Positions 1-5,479 of a DNA stretch of 8,455 bases are shown here, one piece after another. How positions within the stretch are numbered: position 1 is the stretch's first letter; the number at the start of each line of letters is the position of its first letter. Below the pieces are notes generated by a model that was given only the letters and a program-made list of their open reading frames with translations, was not told the origin of the DNA and did no database searches. The position numbers and the translations under genes were made by a program. Location: contig JAIPFS010000053.1 in NCBI GenBank assembly GCA_021736545.1, positions 1-8,455 on the forward strand. Direction: 5' to 3'. This DNA is from Spirochaetia bacterium. GTDB lineage: Bacteria; Spirochaetota; Spirochaetia; PWKH01.

Positions 1-111
1 AGACTCTACAAATACTTTGGTCTTTACATCCTTATTGTTCACTCTACCTTCTTCATTTTTACCGTTTTTTTCAATTTTTTTATCATTTTCAGGCATAATT
101 GTTTTTCCCAT
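1..111 (-). CDS. 5' end of an unidentified gene (partial)
   Basis: An open frame begins at ATG 111-109 and stays open to the window edge, giving 37 residues that start MGKTIMPENDKKIEKNGKN and end KDVKTKVFVES. I do not recognise the family. The visible part is hydrophilic, rich in Lys, Glu and Asn, with no signal peptide or membrane segment, so it is probably cytoplasmic. The first ATG has no clear Shine-Dalgarno. The second, at residue 6 (ATG 96-94), has a weak GGGA about 8-9 nt upstream and may be the true start. A promoter-like TTGACA/TATTGT pair lies about 50-80 bases upstream, which supports a real transcript. The gene runs out of the window, so function and length cannot be judged. Confidence 0.45.
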   Translation of the reverse strand, partial: MGKTIMPENDKKIEKNGKNEEGRVNNKDVKTKVFVES

Positions 112-157
112 TTCAATATTTACTATTTAATAATACTTTTTGTATATTTTTTATTGT

Positions 158-196
158 TATTGTATACACAATAGACCCCATATATACATTTGTCAA
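158..196 (-). promoter_or_regulatory. Promoter overlapped by a palindromic operator-like site
   Basis: Read on the minus strand, TTGACA (196-191) is followed after exactly 17 bases by TATTGT (173-168), which matches the -10 consensus at four of six positions. The -10 is the left arm of the 16-bp palindrome TATTGTGTATACAATA (173-158), with 6-bp arms around GTAT. A palindrome on the -10 is a typical repressor position. The transcript would start near 160 and reach the partial gene at 111 after about 50 nt. The -35 overlaps the stop codon of the small ORF at 193-315. Which regulator binds is unknown. Confidence 0.5.
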
Positions 197-315
197 CATT
201 TTTTTTTGTTCCTTTTGTTTTTTTTGATTATTTTTTTAAAGGTGTATATATTTCTGATGGTTATTTTTCCAAGGTTTTTAGTCTTACCTCTGATGGTTAG
301 CTGTTTTTTCCTCAT
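193..315 (-). CDS. Candidate small, very basic 40-residue protein
   Basis: ATG 315-313 opens a 40-codon frame ending in TGA at 195-193. The product begins MRKKQLTIRGKTKNLGK and ends NKKKC; roughly 40% of its residues are Lys or Arg, and it has one Cys as the last residue. The main support is a perfect AAGGAGG Shine-Dalgarno (327-321) with a 5-nt spacer. The frame extends further upstream without a stop, but only this ATG has a ribosome-binding site. TIRGKTKNLGKITIR contains a short internal repeat (TIR...K/N), which arises from a duplicated CTGATGGTTA on the plus strand (254-263 and 290-299). I recognise no family. The A-rich composition could produce such a frame by chance, so this may be a non-gene or the remnant of a longer one. 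Confidence 0.4.
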   Translation of the reverse strand: MRKKQLTIRGKTKNLGKITIRNIYTFKKIIKKNKRNKKKC

Positions 316-320
316 GGTTT

Positions 321-327
321 CCTCCTT
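321..327 (-). promoter_or_regulatory. Shine-Dalgarno AAGGAGG deciding the small-ORF start
   Basis: AAGGAGG on the minus strand lies 5 nt (AAACC) before ATG 315-313. It is the strongest ribosome-binding site in the left intergenic region and the main reason for listing the 40-codon ORF. Confidence 0.5.
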
Positions 328-463
328 CAACAAGTACAACAGAGGTCCAGTTTTATTTTTCAGTTCAGTTTTATTACAGGTCATCAGATTTGACGATTAC
401 ATTTACATACCAATTGAAAAAAAGCTGTGAACTAGGAATCTAATTCATCGCCCTTTTACAGTT

Positions 464-487
464 TTTATGTCTTTATGTCTTTATGTT
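464..487. repeat. 8-bp tandem repeat, three units
   Basis: TTTATGTC occurs twice and is followed by TTTATGTT, head to tail at 464-471, 472-479 and 480-487. A similar pair of TTTATGTCC units lies in the right-hand intergenic region near 6962-6981. No gene is supported here; a 77-codon minus frame across 465-698 is judged spurious. Confidence 0.75.
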
Positions 488-517
488 TGCTGTTTTTTTT
501 AGTTCTTTCGTTTGTGT

Positions 518-550
518 GTGTGAATTTTTTCTCCGAGACGATTTCCACAA
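518..550 (+). repeat. 33-bp nested palindromic repeat, copy 1 (diverged)
   Basis: This copy has the layout 7-bp arm, T6, CTCCGAG, 6 bases, 7-bp arm. Its arms are GTGTGAA and TCCACAA, so the left arm has drifted from ATGTGGA while the T6 and CTCCGAG core are intact. It is in the same orientation as the three other copies at 631, 6791 and 7173. Confidence 0.75.
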
Positions 551-574
551 ACCTTCCACGAAACAATTCCCGTA

Positions 575-596
575 TTTTGCTGATGCCTGACGCCTG
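575..596 (+). repeat. 22-bp conserved block, left copy
   Basis: TTTTGC followed by TGATGCCTGACGCCTG is identical over 22 bases to 7133-7154. A looser match follows: a GCCCA-YY-TGA motif (GCCCACTTGA at 603-612 here, GCCCATCTGA at 7161-7170 there), and then a 33-bp palindromic copy. Internally, GCCTGA recurs as GCCTGACGCCTG. Confidence 0.85.
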
Positions 597-630
597 GGAA
601 CTGCCCACTTGATAAATTGACCAGTTTAAG

Positions 631-663
631 ATGTGGATTTTTTCTCCGAGACGTTTTCCAAAC
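631..663 (+). repeat. 33-bp nested palindromic repeat, copy 2
   Basis: ATGTGGA, T6 and CTCCGAG match copies 3 and 4 exactly. The six bases after the core are ACGTTT (ACCATT in copies 3 and 4), and the right arm is TCCAAAC. It lies about 75 bases beyond the stop codon of the HAD phosphatase gene, between the operon end and the AT-rich left region. Confidence 0.85.
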
Positions 664-738
664 AACTCTATTTCATGAAAAAAAATGAATTTTTCCATAC
701 TTGTTTAACTTTAAAAAATGTAATCAATAATCTGTTAT

Positions 739-1338
739 TCACTTTTTCAGGTAAGGTTGTAATTGATGAGATAAACTATTTATTTCCTTTAAATGTATAG
801 TTTTGAAACATAGTTCTTCTGCTGCACGGACATTCTCCCATGTATCATCAATAAAAAGAGTCTCTTGAGGGGGCAAATTATAATTGCTGAGCAAAATTTG
901 ATAAATGGAGGGATTAGGTTTTACTTTTTTTACAAATGCAGAGACCACACCTCCGGTAAAATATTGAAAAAAGTTGTAATGGGTTTTTGCAAAAGTAAAA
1001 GCTTCTTTATGATAATTTGTCAAATAAAATAATTTAAAAGCTTTTTCGTGCAAATTCTTTAACAGCCCAATGTTATCATCAATTGGGATAAGTAATTCAT
1101 CAATATAAAAAGCTTCTGCTAACATCTCTGTATCCTGGGGATTCCTTTCCAAAATTTTTGCTAATGCTGTTTCTCGAGAAATAATTCCTAAATCTAAATT
1201 AACCCATTCCACACTATTGTAAATCTCTTTTTGTATAAACTTAACTTCTTTTGATGAGTAGCCTTTTTCCTTCAAAAATTGTTCTGGTTTAAATTGTAAA
1301 AGTACATTACCTAAATCAAATACAATATTACGTACCAT
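739..1338 (-). CDS. HAD-superfamily phosphatase, YihX-like (subfamily IA)
   Basis: Cytoplasmic hydrolase of 199 residues, probably a phosphomonoesterase. All four HAD motifs are present. Motif I is NIVFDLGNVLL with nucleophile Asp8; the usual second Asp is Gly10, as in the DLGNV form of Escherichia coli YihX (alpha-D-glucose-1-phosphatase). Motif II is LTN at 106-108, motif III KKVKPNPSIY with Lys140, and motif IV FIDD with Asp164-Asp165. A helical cap lies between residues 15 and 90. The length equals that of YihX. I chose ATG 1338 because AAAGGA precedes it by 6 nt. The longer frame starts with TTG at 1371, overlaps the upstream stop and has no good ribosome-binding site. The gene lies 26 nt after the metallo-hydrolase, so it is the last operon gene and may dephosphorylate a product of the imported solute. 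The substrate is not predictable from sequence, and no clear terminator follows. Confidence 0.85.
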   Translation of the reverse strand: MVRNIVFDLGNVLLQFKPEQFLKEKGYSSKEVKFIQKEIYNSVEWVNLDLGIISRETALAKILERNPQDTEMLAEAFYIDELLIPIDDNIGLLKNLHEKAFKLFYLTNYHKEAFTFAKTHYNFFQYFTGGVVSAFVKKVKPNPSIYQILLSNYNLPPQETLFIDDTWENVRAAEELCFKTIHLKEINSLSHQLQPYLKK

Positions 1339-1364
1339 CTGCTTTCCTTTATTATAAAATATAC

Positions 1365-2201
1365 TCACCAACTATAAAACTTAGATACTTCTGGTATCGT
1401 TAGCCATTCTAGTTGATTTAAATTACTCATCATATTTGACCTATTAAAATGTCTTACCTCATTTGATTTAATTGCCAATTTGTTTGTAAAGGAAAGAGCT
1501 TCAAAGATTGTTTTTTCTTTTAAAATATTTACTTGAGAATCAAAATGGCATAAAAACAATTTTTCGCATGTTGAGGTAAGAGCTCCAGCAACTGCTTGTC
1601 TTACAGAAGAATGTCCATTTATATTTAAGTATTCTTCATCCTTGGCAAAACCACTAGCTTCATGGATAAGCACAGTTATTGGAGAAAATGTTTTAAGGAT
1701 CTCTGGAATAGGAGAAGTGTCAGATGTATAAAATAATTTATGATTTTCAGTATTTAATAGCACGCCAGAAGTAGGTACTGCATGATCTACGGGTATTAAT
1801 ACTATCTCCATTTCACCCGTTTGCGGCATGCTTTCAATGTTTTTTTCGGTAAACATGATCGTCTCAAAAGGGAGTATACCATCAAATCCAAATAATGAAA
1901 GAAGACCATTTATAACAGCCATGGTTTCTTGATTCGCCAAGATATATAGCGGCTTTTCTCTCCCCATCAGCATAAGGTTCTGCATGAGAAAAGGTAATCC
2001 ATATATATGATCAGGATGAGCATGTGTAATAATTAAATAATCTAATTCCTGAGGTGAAAAGCCAATACTGCTAATCAATTTTGCTGAATCTCCTGGACAA
2101 TCAATCAAAATTGTAACTTTTCCTTTTTTTATAAAAATTGAAGTTGTGGTGTTATCACCATAGGGTAATGCACCAGAAGTACCCAAAAAACAAAATTCCA
2201 T
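1365..2201 (-). CDS. Metallo-beta-lactamase-fold hydrolase, RNase Z-like
   Basis: Zinc-dependent hydrolase of 278 residues. Visible features in order are FLGTSGALP (5-13); THAHPDHIYGLP (59-70) with metal ligands His60, His62, Asp64 and His65; VDHAVPTSG with His140; YTSDT with bridging Asp161; HEAS (180-183); GHSSVRQA (196-203); and CHF with His219. GLP after the HxHxDH motif, HEAS and GHSSVRQA are hallmarks of the RNase Z/ElaC and related phosphodiesterase group. The flexible exosite arm used by true RNase Z to hold tRNA is not obvious, and the setting is a sugar-type transporter operon. I therefore favour a small-molecule phosphodiesterase or esterase over a tRNA 3' processing enzyme; this is inference. 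The start has a GAGGGA ribosome-binding site 7 nt upstream. There is a 125-bp gap after the permease gene and a 26-nt gap before the HAD gene. Confidence 0.82.
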   Translation of the reverse strand: MEFCFLGTSGALPYGDNTTTSIFIKKGKVTILIDCPGDSAKLISSIGFSPQELDYLIITHAHPDHIYGLPFLMQNLMLMGREKPLYILANQETMAVINGLLSLFGFDGILPFETIMFTEKNIESMPQTGEMEIVLIPVDHAVPTSGVLLNTENHKLFYTSDTSPIPEILKTFSPITVLIHEASGFAKDEEYLNINGHSSVRQAVAGALTSTCEKLFLCHFDSQVNILKEKTIFEALSFTNKLAIKSNEVRHFNRSNMMSNLNQLEWLTIPEVSKFYSW

Positions 2202-2281
2202 GTATAAATCCCTCTAAGCTGTTAAGTTATAAAAACAATGAATTTCTTACCATTAAATACAAAGAAAATATTATTAGGTCA

Positions 2282-2308
2282 TCAGTTTTGAACCCTAATC
2301 AGAACTGA
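2282..2308 (-). other. Weak inverted repeat between permease and metallo-hydrolase genes
   Basis: TCAGTTTT (2282-2289) and AGAACTGA (2301-2308) pair at seven of eight positions around an 11-nt loop, about 19 nt beyond the permease stop. No U-run follows on the minus strand, so it is not a classic terminator. It may be a minor processing or stability element. The 2202-2326 gap also shows a TATAAC that could be a -10, but I see no convincing -35. Confidence 0.3.
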
Positions 2309-2326
2309 GAAATGTAGAAGATGAAA

Positions 2327-3151
2327 TCATCCTTTGATACCCGATGAAACAAAACTATTAATAAAGCGTTTTTGAAATACTAAAAAGCAAATTAAAAGCG
2401 GAGCTATGACAATCAATGTTGCAGCGGAAGTCAAAGTCCATTCAGGACTGCTTTCGGTTGATTGAGTCAGCATTGCCAAACCCACTGTTAACGGTCTTGA
2501 TTTAACTGAATCGGTTACCATTATCGGCCAAAAGAATTCATTCCAATGGTGGGTAAGACTTACTAAACTGAAAGCTATCAGAGATGATTTTGTAAGCGGC
2601 AGTAAAATTGAAATAATAAATCTGATAGAACCGCAACCCTCCATTTTTGCTGCATCTTCCATAGCACCGGGGATTGACATAAAAGCTTGTCTCATTAAAA
2701 AAACGCCATAAGCAGAAGCAAAATAAACTACACCAATTGCAGGAATGGTATCGATCATATTCAGAGATGCCAATGTCATATAGTTTGGGATCACTAGGCT
2801 TTGCGGAGGAATCATCATTTGTAAAAGAAAGATGATAAACAAGACGTTTCTTCCTTTAAATTTCATTCTGCCAAATGCATAAGCTGCCAGACTAATCGTG
2901 ACAACCTGCACAGCTAAAACCATTACAACAAGAATTATTGTATTCAAATAATAACGGCCCCAAGAAGCAACAGATAATGCATTGATAAAATTATCAAATT
3001 TAATCTGTTCTGGAAGCCATTTAAAATCCATTGTCATCAACTCAGGAAGTGATTTAAAAGCCGTACTCAGTATTAATAAAAAAGGAATGAGGATAATAAA
3101 AGAAGTTATCAATAAAAAGCTGTGACTAAAGATCTTATTTATTTTTATCAT
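2327..3151 (-). CDS. ABC transporter permease, MalG/UgpE type (CUT1)
   Basis: Inner-membrane subunit of 274 residues with six predicted transmembrane segments, near 11-31, 68-92, 102-122, 135-153, 188-207 and 241-260. The cytoplasmic EAA loop that docks the ATPase reads EDAAKMEGCGSIRFIISILLP (165-185), with the conserved Gly at 172. The C-terminus KRFINSFVSSGIKG is the usual ending of MalG-type permeases (R-F----G-KG). The length is typical. AAGGAA lies 6 nt before ATG 3151. The gene starts 17 nt after the stop of the other permease gene, consistent with translational coupling and a heterodimeric channel. Family assignment is firm, but the transported substrate is not set by this subunit. Confidence 0.93.
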   Translation of the reverse strand: MIKINKIFSHSFLLITSFIILIPFLLILSTAFKSLPELMTMDFKWLPEQIKFDNFINALSVASWGRYYLNTIILVVMVLAVQVVTISLAAYAFGRMKFKGRNVLFIIFLLQMMIPPQSLVIPNYMTLASLNMIDTIPAIGVVYFASAYGVFLMRQAFMSIPGAMEDAAKMEGCGSIRFIISILLPLTKSSLIAFSLVSLTHHWNEFFWPIMVTDSVKSRPLTVGLAMLTQSTESSPEWTLTSAATLIVIAPLLICFLVFQKRFINSFVSSGIKG

Positions 3152-3168
3152 AAAGGTTTCCTTTTCTA

Positions 3169-4053
3169 TTATTCGTTTTCATAATATACTTTTTTCCCTA
3201 CTGTTTTGAAAATAATCACAGTAACTAATAAAAGTGATAATGTCAGAGCTGCTGTTATCGCTGATCCAAAGCCTCTGTTGTAATACTTAAAACCTTCTTC
3301 ATATAAATAGTAGACAATCATATTCGTAGATTCAAAAGGACCGCCTTGTGTCATGATATAAACCTGGTCAACTGCCTGAAATGAATCAATAATACTAGTA
3401 ATGAAGACGAAAAAGGTGTATGAGGAGAGCATAGGAAGAGTTACGGCAAAAAACCGTCTCACAGCACCAGCACCGTCAATAGTTGCGGCTTCATTAAGTG
3501 ATCTAGGGATATTCTGGAGTCCTGCAAGAAAAAAAAGTACATAATAGCCTAATCGTTTCCAAACTCCAACCGCTATGAGGCAACCCAATGCTAAATTTGG
3601 ATCATTTAACCAGTTGTGACTCGGTATTCCAAATTTTCTGAGAAAACTGTCCAGAACTCCATACATAGGTATAAATATCCACATCCAAATAAGTGCAGCG
3701 GCAGCCATAGGAATCATGGTAGGATAAAACAATGCTACTTTGTAGGTATTTTGCAGCTTATTTACAGAATCTAGTTTTAAGGCTAAAAAAAGGGATAAAA
3801 TAAAACCAATTGTAATTGTAAGGAAAGAATAAACAAGGGTATTTTCCAATACCTGCCCTAATTTAGCAGAGGTTATCATCTCTTTATAATTTGCAAACCA
3901 GACAAATTTACCCATAGGGTAATTTAAGTTAAGATGGTAAAAACTTGTTTGAACAGCTTTTACTATTGGATAATATGTAAATACTGTTAAAAAGAAAAAT
4001 GCAGGCAGCAGATATATATACGGCTTTATCCGCACAGACATACGTAATTGCAT
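3169..4053 (-). CDS. ABC transporter permease, MalF/UgpA type (CUT1)
   Basis: Inner-membrane subunit of 294 residues. Hydrophobic segments lie near 11-32, 70-92, 106-128, 155-178, 209-226 and 264-285, the six-helix form of UgpA (MalF of enterics has two more helices and a large periplasmic loop, absent here). The EAA loop is EAATIDGAGAVRRFFAVTLP (188-207), with its conserved Gly at 194. The following MTQGGPFESTNMIVYYLYEEGF (234-255) is a strongly conserved CUT1 segment. The start ATG 4053 is preceded by AAAGGACC with suitable spacing. The gene is separated from the binding-protein gene by 110 bp that hold a strong inverted repeat. It pairs with the permease encoded immediately downstream. No ATPase gene lies in the window. 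Confidence 0.93.
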   Translation of the reverse strand: MQLRMSVRIKPYIYLLPAFFFLTVFTYYPIVKAVQTSFYHLNLNYPMGKFVWFANYKEMITSAKLGQVLENTLVYSFLTITIGFILSLFLALKLDSVNKLQNTYKVALFYPTMIPMAAAALIWMWIFIPMYGVLDSFLRKFGIPSHNWLNDPNLALGCLIAVGVWKRLGYYVLFFLAGLQNIPRSLNEAATIDGAGAVRRFFAVTLPMLSSYTFFVFITSIIDSFQAVDQVYIMTQGGPFESTNMIVYYLYEEGFKYYNRGFGSAITAALTLSLLLVTVIIFKTVGKKVYYENE

Positions 4054-4077
4054 AATAGGTCCTTTTTTGTATGCTTA

Positions 4078-4135
4078 CTGGCTGTAGTACAGGGCAGTAC
4101 AGTAGTACAGTAGTACAGAGCAGTACTGCAGCCAG
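4078..4135 (-). promoter_or_regulatory. Intercistronic stem-loop between binding-protein and permease genes
   Basis: CTGGCTGTAGTAC (4078-4090) and GTACTGCAGCCAG (4123-4135) are inverted repeats pairing at 12 of 13 positions. The loop of about 32 nt is itself repetitive: AGTAGTAC occurs twice in tandem (4101-4116), a 16-bp segment recurs with one change (4085-4100 and 4111-4126), and GCAGTACTGC (4120-4129) is a perfect palindrome. On the minus strand no U-run follows, so it should not terminate fully. Such a hairpin just 3' of a binding-protein cistron is known in maltose-type operons to protect upstream mRNA and lower permease expression. That role here is inference. Confidence 0.7.
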
Positions 4136-4163
4136 TTTTGTAATTGTTGTAAGCTTTTAATTA

Positions 4164-5453
4164 TTAATAATCTTTTAAAATATTATCAGCTTCTTTTTGA
4201 GCTGCTTTAAGAGATTCATCCACATCGCCACCTGCAAGTATTTTTTCAAGCGTACTATTGACAAGTTTGTTTATTTCATTCACATGATGAGTCATCATGT
4301 TCCTCTCCATATCTGACTGTGTCAATTGCTTATAGGCAGTCAAAGCTTGTGGCCATTCGTCTGTATATGCTTTATAAACAGGAACTTCAAAAGCAGCTTC
4401 TTTGACAGGAATATAACCAGAACCCATACTCCATTTAGCTGTATTTTCTGGTTTAGTCATCCACTTTATAACTTCCCAAGCAGCATCTTGTTTTTCTTTG
4501 CTTGTCTTTAGGATGAAAAAGTTTCCGCCACCCTCTATTGCAACCTGACGTTCACCTGCAGGAAGAAAAGCAGTCCCAAATTCATCTTTCATTGTTCTCT
4601 TTATATATCCTAAAGCACCAGTTGAGTTATAAATCATAGATGCAGCTCCAGCAGCAAAATCACTCACTGTTTCTGACCATTGCTTGATAGCCGGCATACT
4701 CCCCTGGGAAATCATTGTCTTCATGTAATTCAAAGCCTCTCTGGCCTCCGGTGAATCAATATTCAACTTTGTTCCTTCTTCATTATCCAGTGTTCCGCCA
4801 GCCTGTAGTACAAGAGGTTTGAACAGCCAGAAATTAATAGCCAGTTCCATCCCCCACCGTGTTACATTACCCTTATCATCTTTTTTGACAAGTTTAGTTG
4901 CTGCTTCAATAACTTCATCCCATGTTTGGGGAGGATTTTCCGGATCCAATCCTGCTTCGGCAAAATGTTCTTTGTTATAATAGAACATTGGAGTACTACG
5001 CTGCCAAGGAATAGACCATAGTTTGCCATCATGTTTACCTATTTCCAGAAAAGCCTGAATGAATTCATCGGTATATGCTTTGCCTCCTTCTTGTTCAATA
5101 TAGGAATCAAGTGGTATAATTGCATCGATGTCTTTTAGAGACAATAAATTTGGAGCGTCCAGAACAGCCAATGCCGGGGGGTTTCCGGATAAAAAGGCTG
5201 TTCTGGCTTTTTCTAGTGCTTCTGTATAACCACCGGCAAATACTGCTTCAACTTCAATTTCATCCTGTGAACTATTGAAATCAGCAACCATGTCTTCCAT
5301 TATTTTGGCTAGCGGTCCAGCTACGCCTACTGGATAATACATCTTAATTGATGTTACTCCCGAACTATTCTCCTGATTCCCGCTTGCAAAAATATTGCCC
5401 ATTCCAAACAATAAAATAAGCAGGAGTACCAGTAACAATCTTGTTTTTTTCAT
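4164..5453 (-). CDS. Extracellular solute-binding protein, family 1 (UgpB-like)
   Basis: Secreted receptor of the ABC transporter, 429 residues. A signal peptide is clear: MKKTRLLLVLLL, a Leu-rich core, then GNIFA with probable signal peptidase I cleavage after Ala23. There is no lipobox Cys. Mature segments resembling glycerol-3-phosphate-binding UgpB include VFAGGYTEALEKARTAFLSGNPP (71-93), IPWQRSTPMFYYNK (148-161), AGLDPENPPQTWDE (167-180), GGGNFFILK (308-316) and KWSMGSGYIPV (340-350). Length matches the family. I chose ATG 5453 rather than ATG 5480 because AAAGGAG lies 7 nt upstream and the product then begins with a normal signal peptide; the upstream ATG would add nine residues and overlap the regulator's stop. 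The ligand is probably a small polar compound, possibly phosphorylated, but related proteins also bind sugars. Confidence 0.93.
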   Translation of the reverse strand: MKKTRLLLVLLLILLFGMGNIFASGNQENSSGVTSIKMYYPVGVAGPLAKIMEDMVADFNSSQDEIEVEAVFAGGYTEALEKARTAFLSGNPPALAVLDAPNLLSLKDIDAIIPLDSYIEQEGGKAYTDEFIQAFLEIGKHDGKLWSIPWQRSTPMFYYNKEHFAEAGLDPENPPQTWDEVIEAATKLVKKDDKGNVTRWGMELAINFWLFKPLVLQAGGTLDNEEGTKLNIDSPEAREALNYMKTMISQGSMPAIKQWSETVSDFAAGAASMIYNSTGALGYIKRTMKDEFGTAFLPAGERQVAIEGGGNFFILKTSKEKQDAAWEVIKWMTKPENTAKWSMGSGYIPVKEAAFEVPVYKAYTDEWPQALTAYKQLTQSDMERNMMTHHVNEINKLVNSTLEKILAGGDVDESLKAAQKEADNILKDY

Positions 5454-5460
5454 AAAAAAA

Positions 5461-5467
5461 CTCCTTT
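5461..5467 (-). promoter_or_regulatory. Shine-Dalgarno AAAGGAG deciding the binding-protein start
   Basis: AAAGGAG on the minus strand is followed by seven T residues and then ATG 5453-5451. This near-perfect site fixes the start of the binding protein inside the longer frame that opens at 5480, and suggests high translation, as expected for a receptor needed in excess of its permeases. Confidence 0.75.
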
Positions 5468-5479
5468 TGTATTTTTTCA

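Noticed and set aside
140..430. 96-codon plus-strand frame rich in Phe, Ile and Leu
   Set aside because: It is the complement of an A-rich strand, so the hydrophobicity comes from T-runs; it lacks a ribosome-binding site and contradicts the better-supported minus-strand signals.
465..698. 77-codon minus-strand frame downstream of the HAD gene
   Set aside because: It has no good ribosome-binding site and simply reads through two palindromic repeats in different frames plus the 22-bp block; the protein resembles nothing I know.
739..1371. Longer HAD protein starting at TTG 1371
   Set aside because: TTG overlaps the stop of the upstream gene and lacks a Shine-Dalgarno; ATG 1338 has one and gives the usual family N-terminus directly before motif I.
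1365..2201. Housekeeping tRNA 3'-processing RNase Z (rnz)
   Set aside because: The metal motifs fit, but the tRNA-binding exosite arm is not obvious and the gene sits in a transporter operon; a specialised hydrolase is more likely, although this is not proved.
4078..4135. Rho-independent terminator after the binding-protein gene
   Set aside because: On the transcribed minus strand the stem is followed by AGTAAGCATAC, not a U-run; the TTTTG next to it would serve only plus-strand transcription, for which there is no gene.
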